Part shown: positions 26,357 to 33,866 of the stretch, one piece after another
Position numbering within the stretch: position 1 is the stretch's first letter
Layout: every line of letters starts with the position of its first letter
Source of the DNA: CAIYZT01 sp031385445
GTDB lineage: Bacteria; Pseudomonadota; Alphaproteobacteria; Rhodobacterales; Rhodobacteraceae
Length of the DNA: 64,000 nt
NCBI GenBank assembly: GCA_031385445.1
Contig: JANNBM010000004.1
Span: forward strand, 1 to 64,000
Reading direction: 5' to 3'
The notes under the pieces: model-generated
Seen by the model: the letters and a program-made list of their open reading frames with translations, nothing else
Told to the model about the DNA's origin: nothing
Database searches by the model: none
Translations under genes and position numbers: made by a program

Positions 26357-28204
26357 TCAGGCAGCAGATTCCAGCTTTTCCTGCGCGCTCAGCCACATCG
26401 CTTCAGCCCGGTCGAGGCCGTCCATGATCTCGGCGTATTTCTTGTTCCAGGTTTCCAACTCGCCCTTTCGGGTGTCATCGTACAGCTCCGGATCAGCAAG
26501 CTTCTTGGCCAGTTTGCCCTGCATCTCGGTCAGTTTCGACAGCCGCTCTTCACATTTGCGCACGTCAGAGCGAAGGGCGAGAATTTCGTCCCGGCTGGCT
26601 TTCTTTTTCTTTTCAACAGGTTTCGGGGCGTCCTTCGCATCATCGTCACCGGCCAAAAGCTCGCGCCGATAAGCCTCAAGGTCTTTGGTATAGGGGACAA
26701 CCGCGCCGCCTTTGACCAGCCAAAGCCGGTCCGCGACCAGCGACAGAAGGTGCATGTCGTGCGAGACGAGGATGACGGCGCCGGAATATTCGGTCAGCGC
26801 GGTCACCAAAGCCTCGCGCGATTCGATGTCGAGGTGGTTGGTCGGCTCGTCGAGGATCAGCAAATGCGGGGCATCGATGGTGGCGAGCAGCAGCGAAAGG
26901 CGGGCCTTTTGGCCGCCAGAAAGCCGCCCAACCACGGTTTCCGCCTGATCGGCCATCAGGCCAAACCCGGCAAGGCGCGCGCGCAGGCGGGCTTGCATCT
27001 CGCCAGGGCGCAGGCGTTGGATGTGCTGCAGGGGCGTTTCGTCAATATGCAGCTCGTCCACCTGATGCTGGGCGAAATAACCGATGCGCAGCTTGTTCGA
27101 TCGGTGATATTTGCCGTCAGATGGTTGAAGTTTGCCTGCCAACAATTTGGAAAGAGTGGATTTTCCTTCGCCGTTGCGCCCTAAAAGCGCGATGCGGTCG
27201 TCCTGATCGATGCGCAGGTTGAGCCGCTTCAGAACGGGTGGGCCGCCATAGCCAACGGCAGCAGCGTCCAGATTGATGATCGGCGGCGCCAACTCTTCGG
27301 GTTCGGGAAAGGTGAAGACCACCTTTTTGGCATCTTCGGGCGCAAGGATCGGGGTCATCTTTTCCAGCATTTTCACGCGGGACTGGGCCTGCACGGCTTT
27401 GGACGCCTTGGCCTTGAAGCGGTCAACGAAGCTTTGCAGATGGGCGCGGCGGGCGTCTTGCTTTTTCGCCTCGGCGGTCTGCAGCGCGCGCTTTTCGGCG
27501 GATTGGCGGGCAAACTGGTCGTAGGGGCCGTTCCACAGCGTCAGTTTGCGGTTGTCCAGATGCAGGATCGCCCCGACAGCGCGGTTCAAAAGGCCGCGGT
27601 CATGGCTGATGATCAGCACGGTATGGGGATACTTTTGCAGATAGGATTCCAGCCACAAAGCGCCTTCGAGGTCGAGGTAGTTGGTCGGCTCGTCCAGAAG
27701 CAGATAGTCGGGCTGCGCAAACAGCACGCCCGCGAGCGCGACGCGCATGCGCCAGCCGCCCGAAAAGTCAGAGCAGGGGCGCAGCTGCTGATCCGGTTCA
27801 AAGCCAAGGCCGCGCAGAATGGCAGAGGCGCGTCCCTCGGCCGACCAGGCGTCGATGTCGGTCAGGCGGTGCTGGATATCGGCGATGCGGGCGGGGTCGG
27901 TGGCGGTTTCCGCCTCGGCCAGAAGCGCGGTGCGTTCGGTATCCGCCTCCAGCACGGTTTGCAAAAGCGAGGTGGACGAGGACGGCACTTCTTGGGCGAC
28001 GCCGCCGATGCGGGCGCGGTTCGGGATCGAAATCTCGCCGCTTTCCAGCGCCAACTCGCGCCGGATCAGGCGGAAAAGCGTGGTCTTGCCCGCGCCGTTG
28101 CGCCCGACAAGGCCAACCTTGTGGCCGGTGGGAATGGTGGCCGAGGCCCCCTCAAACAGGGGGCGGCCTTCGACGGAATAGGTGATGTCTTCGATTTTCA
28201 GCAT
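26357..28204 (-). CDS. ABC-F family ATP-binding protein
   Basis: A 615-residue soluble protein with two ABC domains and no membrane part. First domain: Walker A GRNGAGKTTLFRL, signature SGGWRMRVALAG, then LLLDEPTNYLDLEG. Second: Walker A GRNGEGKSTLSKL, signature LSGGQKARLSLLLA, then LILDEPTNHLDIES. The P-site tRNA interaction motif region lies between them, and a C-terminal coiled coil (about residues 530-615) resembles Uup/YheS. Such proteins act on the ribosome as translation factors. I chose ATG 28204 because MLKIEDITYSVEG is the usual start. The frame is open to 28441. Confidence 0.93.
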   Translation of the reverse strand: MLKIEDITYSVEGRPLFEGASATIPTGHKVGLVGRNGAGKTTLFRLIRRELALESGEISIPNRARIGGVAQEVPSSSTSLLQTVLEADTERTALLAEAETATDPARIADIQHRLTDIDAWSAEGRASAILRGLGFEPDQQLRPCSDFSGGWRMRVALAGVLFAQPDYLLLDEPTNYLDLEGALWLESYLQKYPHTVLIISHDRGLLNRAVGAILHLDNRKLTLWNGPYDQFARQSAEKRALQTAEAKKQDARRAHLQSFVDRFKAKASKAVQAQSRVKMLEKMTPILAPEDAKKVVFTFPEPEELAPPIINLDAAAVGYGGPPVLKRLNLRIDQDDRIALLGRNGEGKSTLSKLLAGKLQPSDGKYHRSNKLRIGYFAQHQVDELHIDETPLQHIQRLRPGEMQARLRARLAGFGLMADQAETVVGRLSGGQKARLSLLLATIDAPHLLILDEPTNHLDIESREALVTALTEYSGAVILVSHDMHLLSLVADRLWLVKGGAVVPYTKDLEAYRRELLAGDDDAKDAPKPVEKKKKASRDEILALRSDVRKCEERLSKLTEMQGKLAKKLADPELYDDTRKGELETWNKKYAEIMDGLDRAEAMWLSAQEKLESAA

Positions 28205-28235
28205 GGGGGCGCATTGCCCTATGCGGGCTGCGCCG

Positions 28236-28670
28236 TCAAGTCGCGGTGCCGTCCGGATACTCGGCAGGGCCCTTGATTTCCAGTTTGTTGCCAAAAGGAT
28301 CATGGATGTAAAAGGAATGCCCCATGCCGCGCGCCCCGCCGTGCGTTGCCTCCTGCGCGATCTTGACGCCGTGCGCGGCCAGATGCGCGCGCATCGCGGC
28401 GGGGTTGATCGGGCTTGTGGCGATGCACAGATGGTCCACATTGCGCCCGCCTTGCACGGGCGGGATGGCCGAAGCCGCGCCCGGATGGGTGACGTCCCAC
28501 AAAACGATCAGGGCAGAGCCGCACCAAAGCTGCTCCATCCCCAGGGCGGGATAGGAATAACCGGGCACGCAGCCGAGCACATCTTTGTAAAACGCAACCG
28601 CGCGGCCCATGTCATCGACGATGTAAACCACATGGTCAAAGCCGGTCAGGCTAAAGGGCGGGCGGGACAT
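28236..28670 (-). CDS. VOC family (glyoxalase/dioxygenase-fold) protein
   Basis: A 144-residue single-domain protein. TGFDHVVYIVDDMGRAVAFY at the start and GHSFYIHDPFGNKLEIKGP at the end are the two beta-alpha-beta-beta-beta halves of the vicinal oxygen chelate fold. Candidate metal ligands are the histidine of FDHVV, the histidine of VDHLCI and the glutamate of LEIKG. The substrate cannot be told. ATG 28670 has AAGGAG seven bases upstream (28683-28678). ATG 28676 is too close to it. Confidence 0.85.
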   Translation of the reverse strand: MSRPPFSLTGFDHVVYIVDDMGRAVAFYKDVLGCVPGYSYPALGMEQLWCGSALIVLWDVTHPGAASAIPPVQGGRNVDHLCIATSPINPAAMRAHLAAHGVKIAQEATHGGARGMGHSFYIHDPFGNKLEIKGPAEYPDGTAT

Positions 28671-28790
28671 GCGCATTCTCCTTGCGCGCCCATAAAACCC
28701 GCCCGCATTGGGCTTTTCAAGCCCATAAGCCCGTGATAGCTGCCGCGCATCATTTCGGGCGCATTGCCCCTTTTAAAACCGGAGAGCCAA

Positions 28791-29213
28791 ATGGCCATCG
28801 AACGCACCTTGTCGATCATCAAACCCGACGCTACCAAGCGCAACCTGACTGGCAAGATCGTCGCCAAATTCGAAGAGGCTGGCCTGCGCGTGGTCGCCTC
28901 CAAGCGCATCCATCTGTCGATGGCGCAGGCGGGCGCGTTTTATGCCGAACATTCGGAGCGCGGTTTTTATGGAGAGTTGTGTGAATTCATGGCCTCCGAG
29001 CCGGTCGTCGTGCAGGTTCTGGAAGGCGAGAGTGCCATTGCCAAAAACCGTGAAGTGATGGGCGCGACCGATCCGGCGCAGGCCGCACCGGGCACGATCC
29101 GTAAGGAATTCGCGTTGTCCAAGGGCGAAAATTCGGCCCATGGTTCGGACAGCGAAGCTGCCGCCGCGCGCGAGATCGGGTTCTTCTTTTCCGGTCTTGA
29201 ACTGGTCGGCTAA
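28791..29213 (+). CDS. ndk: nucleoside-diphosphate kinase
   Basis: A 140-residue kinase that balances nucleoside triphosphate pools. AIERTLSIIKPDATKRNLTG is the family N-terminus, and the phosphorylated histidine is in ENSAHGSDSEAAAAREI. Length is exactly that of bacterial Ndk. The start is ATG 28791 with GGAGAG upstream. A strong terminator follows. Confidence 0.98.
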   Translation: MAIERTLSIIKPDATKRNLTGKIVAKFEEAGLRVVASKRIHLSMAQAGAFYAEHSERGFYGELCEFMASEPVVVQVLEGESAIAKNREVMGATDPAQAAPGTIRKEFALSKGENSAHGSDSEAAAAREIGFFFSGLELVG

Positions 29214-29230
29214 GCCGCTGCTTTAGACAA

Positions 29231-29263
29231 TGAAAAGGCCGCCGTATACCGGCGGCCTTTTCA
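29231..29263 (+). terminator. intrinsic terminator after ndk
   Basis: A perfect 14-base stem (29231-29244 with 29250-29263) and the five-base loop TATAC, ending in TTTT within the right arm. It is 18 bases after the ndk stop. Confidence 0.85.
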
Positions 29264-29329
29264 TTTGGCGCTGGAGCCTGCGCAGGATCGCCCCTAGTTT
29301 GTCCGTGCAACACGGCTGACAGGACGTCC

Positions 29330-30604
29330 ATGCTTACCGCCTCGATGACTGATCTTTGCGAACAGGTTGCGCGCGCTTTCCCGCATGATCCGCGTTTGGC
29401 CAAAATGTTCGCGGACACCTTCACCAACACCTGTTCCACCACCCTTCGCCCGCAACCTGATGGCAGCGTATTTGTGATCACCGGCGATATTGATGCGATG
29501 TGGCTGCGCGATTCGGCGGCGCAGGTGCGCCCCTATTTGCATCTGGCCGGCCGCGACCCTGCGATGGCCCGCCTGATCGCGGGGGTGGTGAAGCGGCAGA
29601 TGGAATTTGTGCTGATCGACCCCTATGCCAATGCTTTCAACGAGTTCCCCAATGGCCGCTGCCACAACAAAGACAAAACGGCGATGGGCGATTGGGTTTG
29701 GGAGCGGAAATATGAGCTGGATTCGCTCTGCGCCCCGCTGAAGCTGGCGCATGATCTGTGGCAGGTGACGGGGCAGACCGACCATCTGGACGAAGGCTTT
29801 GCGCGCGCGGCGCGGGTGATCGTTACCTTGATCGCGCGCGAGCAGGATCACAGTCAATCAGATTACACGTTCGAGCGTTTTGACTGCGCTGCGATGGATA
29901 CGCTGACAAACGGCGGGCGGGGCAATCCAGTCGGGCCGACCGGGATGAGTTGGTCCGGGTTTCGGCCCAGTGATGACGCCTGCGCGCTGAATTATCTGAT
30001 CCCGTCCAACATGTTCGCGGTGGTCGCGCTGCGGGCGCTGGCAGAAATGCCCGTTGGCGACGCGGCGCTTAAGGCCCGTGCGCTGGACCTGTCGGACCAA
30101 ATTCACACTGGAATTGAAACCTTTGGCAAGGTGGACCATCCGCAGTTCGGCACGATTTACGCCTATGAGGTGGACGGGCTTGGGCGCCAGATTTTGATGG
30201 ACGATGCCAACGTGCCCAGCCTTCTGGCGATGCCGTTGATGGGGTATTGCCGCAGCGATGACCCGACCTACCTTGCGACGCGGGCTTTTGTTCTTAGCGA
30301 GAGCAATCCCTTTTATTTCAACGGAACCGCCGCCAAGGGGATCGGCAGCCCGCATACCCCCAAAGATTATATCTGGCCAATATCTTTGTGTGTACAGGGT
30401 CTTACCGCGCGATCTTACAGTGAAAAGCGCGCGCTTTTTGACATGCTGATGGCGACGGACGCTGGCACGGGATTGATGCACGAGGGGTTTCACAAGGATG
30501 ATCCGGCGCGCTTTACCCGGCCATGGTTTGCCTGGGCCAATTCGATGTTTGCCGCGTTGGTGATCAATATGATGCAGACGGCGCCGGATTTCAGCCCTTC
30601 ATAA
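29330..30604 (+). CDS. glycoside hydrolase family 125 protein (exo-alpha-1,6-mannosidase family)
   Basis: A 424-residue protein without a signal peptide, so probably cytoplasmic. Family 125 signatures: GDIDAMWLRDSAAQVRPYL near residue 52, WERKYELDSLCAPLKLA near residue 124, GPTGMSWSGFRPSDDACALN near residue 203 (acid region), LIPSNMFAVV, and the C-terminal GLMHEGFHKDDPARFTRPWF, whose glutamate is the presumed general base. Characterised members are metal-independent exo-alpha-1,6-mannosidases. The substrate here is unknown, and position just upstream of the glycogen operon suggests carbohydrate turnover. ATG 29330 has AGGA six bases upstream. Its stop overlaps the convergent gene by 14 bases. 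Confidence 0.9.
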   Translation: MLTASMTDLCEQVARAFPHDPRLAKMFADTFTNTCSTTLRPQPDGSVFVITGDIDAMWLRDSAAQVRPYLHLAGRDPAMARLIAGVVKRQMEFVLIDPYANAFNEFPNGRCHNKDKTAMGDWVWERKYELDSLCAPLKLAHDLWQVTGQTDHLDEGFARAARVIVTLIAREQDHSQSDYTFERFDCAAMDTLTNGGRGNPVGPTGMSWSGFRPSDDACALNYLIPSNMFAVVALRALAEMPVGDAALKARALDLSDQIHTGIETFGKVDHPQFGTIYAYEVDGLGRQILMDDANVPSLLAMPLMGYCRSDDPTYLATRAFVLSESNPFYFNGTAAKGIGSPHTPKDYIWPISLCVQGLTARSYSEKRALFDMLMATDAGTGLMHEGFHKDDPARFTRPWFAWANSMFAALVINMMQTAPDFSPS

Positions 30605-30926
30605 CCACGCCGAATTGATTAAGCGCGGCTTCCAGATCAGAGCGGCCCTTTTCCGGCGTGCCCTTGACCGAGCGCTTGATCGCATCGAACTTCTTGCGCA
30701 GGGCGATCTTTTCGGCACCCTTGCAATCGGTCCAAGGGCGGCCTTGCAGCCCCATCACCAGAACATAATAGCCGATGAAATGCGGCGGCAGACCCGCCAG
30801 AAGCCAGCGGCGATAGGCATCGTCCGCGCCCATATCGCGAATCTGCTCGGCGGTGGTGATGCCGGCCTTGGCAAAACTCGCCTCTGACGCAGGGCCGAGG
30901 TTTGGAATGGTTGAAACTGCTGCCAT
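30591..30926 (-). CDS. TfoX C-terminal-domain protein
   Basis: A 111-residue protein with the TfoX/Sxy C-terminal domain only: IPNLGPASEASFAKAGITT (helix-hairpin-helix-like), then DAYRRWLLAGLPPHFIGYYV and ALRKKFDAIK. The N-terminal TfoX domain is absent. TfoX proteins regulate competence in gammaproteobacteria. A role for this short form is unknown. ATG 30926 has AAGGA on the minus strand just upstream. Confidence 0.82.
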   Translation of the reverse strand: MAAVSTIPNLGPASEASFAKAGITTAEQIRDMGADDAYRRWLLAGLPPHFIGYYVLVMGLQGRPWTDCKGAEKIALRKKFDAIKRSVKGTPEKGRSDLEAALNQFGVVMKG

Positions 30927-30990
30927 CGTCCTTCGTCCGTTGGGTCGGTTAAAGGTGACCCAAGTGACCGCGATGGTCAACCAGCAGGGG

Positions 30991-31113
30991 TCAGATCGAC
31001 GCCCAATCCCGAAAAATCGGCGAGGGGGCCGGCGGCGGCGCGGCGCCGAGCGTTTGGCTGGCCTGCGCGGGCGGCGGGGTGGGGCCACTTGGGGCGGGTT
31101 TGATCAAAGACAT
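30991..31113 (-). CDS. possible 40-residue proline-rich small protein
   Basis: ATG 31113 to TGA 30991. The sequence starts MSLIKPAPSGPTPPPAQ and ends PSPIFRDWASI, with 12 prolines by eye. GGAG lies nine bases upstream, and a perfect TATAAT on the minus strand lies further up at about 31160-31155. The gene would be 64 bases upstream of the TfoX-domain gene. No family recognised. It may be only a chance frame. Confidence 0.3.
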   Translation of the reverse strand: MSLIKPAPSGPTPPPAQASQTLGAAPPPAPSPIFRDWASI

Positions 31114-31361
31114 GGTGACTGCTCCAGTCATTTTCCGGCCTTTCGCGGCCATGATTATATTTTATCTCTTGTTTTCGGCATTTTGGCGGCCGCTGCAAGG
31201 AAGGAATGCGGCGCAAAACCAAAGGGATCGGCGCTGTTGCAAGACGGACTCGCCTGACCGTTTCGGCACGCCGCCGAATATGGAATCGGATGTGACAGAT
31301 CGGCTTTGCCTTCGGACGGCCGGCGGCAAACCTGCGTTCTGCTGACAACCACAGGTCCATC

Positions 31362-31391
31362 TTGTCATGATAGCGCTAACAAAGTTAATAC
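31362..31391 (+). promoter_or_regulatory. possible glgP promoter with operator in the spacer
   Basis: TTGTCA (31362-31367, 5/6 to the -35 consensus) and TAATAC (31386-31391, 3/6) are separated by 18 bases. The palindrome at 31369-31380 fills the spacer, a classical position for repression. Confidence 0.4.
31369..31380. promoter_or_regulatory. LacI-type operator upstream of the glycogen operon
   Basis: GATAGCGCTAAC, differing at one base from the perfect palindrome GTTAGCGCTAAC found before zwf. The AGCGCT core with a central CG is typical of LacI-family sugar regulators. No such regulator is encoded in the window. Confidence 0.55.
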
Positions 31392-31448
31392 GCTTTGGGC
31401 CATCCGGCCTTTCGGTTCGCACAACGTTAGGTTAGGCTGCAAAATAAC

Positions 31449-33860
31449 ATGAAATGGAAGGATGCCGGTTTGAACGATCTGAGTGTGACCCCAAACCTGC
31501 TGCGGTCCGACGTGCTGCGTCATTTGACCTTCACTTTGGGCAAGGACGAGCCGAATGCCAGCGTCTATGACTGGCGCATGGCACTGTCTTTTGCCATTCG
31601 CGACCGGATTGTCGGGCCTTGGTTCACGTCAACCCGCCGCACCTGGGCCGAAGATCGCAAGCGCGTCTATTATCTGTCGATGGAATTTCTGATCGGTCGC
31701 ATTTTGGAGGATGCGACGGTAAATCTTGGGCTTCGTGAACAATGCCAAGAGGTTATGGCCGGTTTCGGCCAGGATTTCCGCGCGATTGTCGAGGATGAGC
31801 CAGACGCGGCGCTTGGCAATGGCGGTCTTGGGCGGTTGGCAGCGTGTTTTATCGAAAGCATGTCGACGGTGGGCTGCCCGGCCTATGGTTATGGGATCCG
31901 CTATGAACATGGCCTGTTTCGCCAGCGATTTGAAGGCGGCCAACAGGCCGAGGCCCCGGAAGATTGGCTGAGCCAGACCCATCCTTGGGAGTTCGCGCGG
32001 CCCGAAAGCGCCTATGTGATTCCCTTCAAGGGGCAGATTGAGAAGATCGGCGGCAAAAATGTTTGGACGCCGGGCGAGACGGTGATCGCCAGCGCTTTTG
32101 ACACGCCGGTCATCGGCTGGAAGGGCAATTGGGCCAATACGCTGCGGCTTTGGGCGGCCAAACCGACCACGCAATTTGATCTGGAGCGGTTCAACCGGGG
32201 CGATTACGCCGCCGCCGCCGAGCCGGAGGCGCTGGCCCGCACGCTAAGCCGGGTGCTTTATCCCGACGATACCACCTATCAGGGCAAGGAACTGCGCCTG
32301 AAACAAGAGTTTTTCCTGACATCAGCCGCGCTGCAAGACATCTTGCGCCGCTTCAAATCCACGCATACCGACCTGCGCGATCTGCCGAAATTCGTGGCAA
32401 TTCAGATGAACGACACCCATCCCGCAATCGCCGGGCCAGAGCTTATCCGGCTTTTGGTCGATGAAAACGGCATGAGCTTTGAAGACGCGCGCGCCACGGC
32501 GCAGGGCTGCCTTGGCTATACCAACCACACGCTTTTGCCCGAGGCGCTGGAACGCTGGGCGACGTTTACCTTTGGCACCACGCTGCCGCGCCATATGCAG
32601 ATTGTAGAGCAGATCGACAGCTGGCACCGCCGGACGTTCAACCCGCCGCACTATATCGGCATCGTCAAGCACCACGAGGTGCGCATGGGCGAGCTGGCTT
32701 TTGTGATGGCGCATAAGGTGAACGGCGTTTCGGCGCTGCATTCGGACCTGATCAAGCAAAATCTGTTTCCCGAGCTGAACAAATTGCATCCCGGGCGGAT
32801 CATCAACCAGACCAATGGCGTGACGCCGCGGCGCTGGCTGCGGATGGCAAATGCGCCCCTGTCGCGGCTGATTGACGAGACCATCGGCCCGATCTGGGAG
32901 CAGGATCTTGATCAGTTGAAGGGGCTTGAGGCGCATGTCGATGACGCCGGGTTCCTCGGCGCGTTTGAGGGCGCAAAGCGGGCCAACAAGGTCGTGCTCG
33001 CCAATTGGATTGCTGCGGAATCGGGGGTTTTGGTATCGCCGGACGCGCTTTTCGATGTGCAGATCAAGCGGATACACGAATACAAACGTCAGCTGATGAA
33101 CATCCTGCAAACCGTCGCGCATTATCAGGCGATCAAGGCAAATCCGGGCAAGTCCTGGGTGCCGCGGGTCAAGATTTTCGGCGGAAAATCTGCGCCCAGT
33201 TATTCGGTGGCCAAGGAAATTATCCATCTTATCAATGATGTGGCTGTCGTTATCAATGCTGACCCTGTGGTTGGGGACCGCCTGAAGGTGATCTATCCGA
33301 CCAACTATAACGTCTCGATGGCAGAACGGCTTATTCCTGCTGCGGACCTGTCGGAACAGATTTCAACGGCTGGAAAAGAGGCCTCTGGCACCGGCAACAT
33401 GAAATTCATGATGAACGGCGCGCCGACGATTGGCACGCTTGATGGGGCCAATGTTGAAATTTTGCACGAGGTTGGGGCCGAGAACTTCTTTTTGTTCGGC
33501 ATGACCGCATCTGAAGCCGTGCAGCGCCACCAGGATCCCGAACATTCCCGCAAAGCGATCGAGGCGAGCCCGGTTCTGCAAGAGGTGCTGCAAGCGATTG
33601 TCGAAGGTCAGTTCAGCCCCGATCAGACCGATCGTTATCATGCGTTGATTCACCGGATCTGGCATCACGACTACTTCCTCGTCGCAGCCGATTTTGCGGC
33701 TTATGATGATTGTCAGGGCTTGGTCGATGAAAGCTATCTTGACCGCAAGGGTTGGTTCAGAAAAGCTGCCCTTAATACGGCACGGTCGGGCTTTTTCTCC
33801 TCTGACCGCACGATCCGCAGCTATATGGCCGAGGTCTGGAATATCCCTTCTGCATTGTGA
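31449..33860 (+). CDS. glgP: glycogen/starch/alpha-glucan phosphorylase
   Basis: An 803-residue pyridoxal phosphate enzyme that releases glucose-1-phosphate from glycogen. It has YLSMEFLIGRILEDA near residue 73, NGGLGRLAACFIESMST near residue 120, and the pyridoxal phosphate lysine in GTGNMKFMMNGAPTIGTLDG near residue 650. Length is typical. ATG 31449 has a weak ribosome site, whereas TTG 31470 (codon 8) has GGAAGGA seven bases upstream, so the protein may start there (796 residues). First gene of glgP-glgB-glgC-glgA-glgX-pgm. Confidence 0.96.
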   Translation: MKWKDAGLNDLSVTPNLLRSDVLRHLTFTLGKDEPNASVYDWRMALSFAIRDRIVGPWFTSTRRTWAEDRKRVYYLSMEFLIGRILEDATVNLGLREQCQEVMAGFGQDFRAIVEDEPDAALGNGGLGRLAACFIESMSTVGCPAYGYGIRYEHGLFRQRFEGGQQAEAPEDWLSQTHPWEFARPESAYVIPFKGQIEKIGGKNVWTPGETVIASAFDTPVIGWKGNWANTLRLWAAKPTTQFDLERFNRGDYAAAAEPEALARTLSRVLYPDDTTYQGKELRLKQEFFLTSAALQDILRRFKSTHTDLRDLPKFVAIQMNDTHPAIAGPELIRLLVDENGMSFEDARATAQGCLGYTNHTLLPEALERWATFTFGTTLPRHMQIVEQIDSWHRRTFNPPHYIGIVKHHEVRMGELAFVMAHKVNGVSALHSDLIKQNLFPELNKLHPGRIINQTNGVTPRRWLRMANAPLSRLIDETIGPIWEQDLDQLKGLEAHVDDAGFLGAFEGAKRANKVVLANWIAAESGVLVSPDALFDVQIKRIHEYKRQLMNILQTVAHYQAIKANPGKSWVPRVKIFGGKSAPSYSVAKEIIHLINDVAVVINADPVVGDRLKVIYPTNYNVSMAERLIPAADLSEQISTAGKEASGTGNMKFMMNGAPTIGTLDGANVEILHEVGAENFFLFGMTASEAVQRHQDPEHSRKAIEASPVLQEVLQAIVEGQFSPDQTDRYHALIHRIWHHDYFLVAADFAAYDDCQGLVDESYLDRKGWFRKAALNTARSGFFSSDRTIRSYMAEVWNIPSAL

Positions 33861-33866
33861 GGCCAT

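Larger units (their letters stand above)
30927..31448. other. 522-base gap upstream of glgP
   Basis: This gap holds a possible 40-codon Pro-rich reading frame on the minus strand (30991-31113), an AT-rich patch at 31153-31185 with TATAAT on the minus strand, and the glgP promoter/operator (31362-31391). I see no RNA gene or mobile element. Confidence 0.6.
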
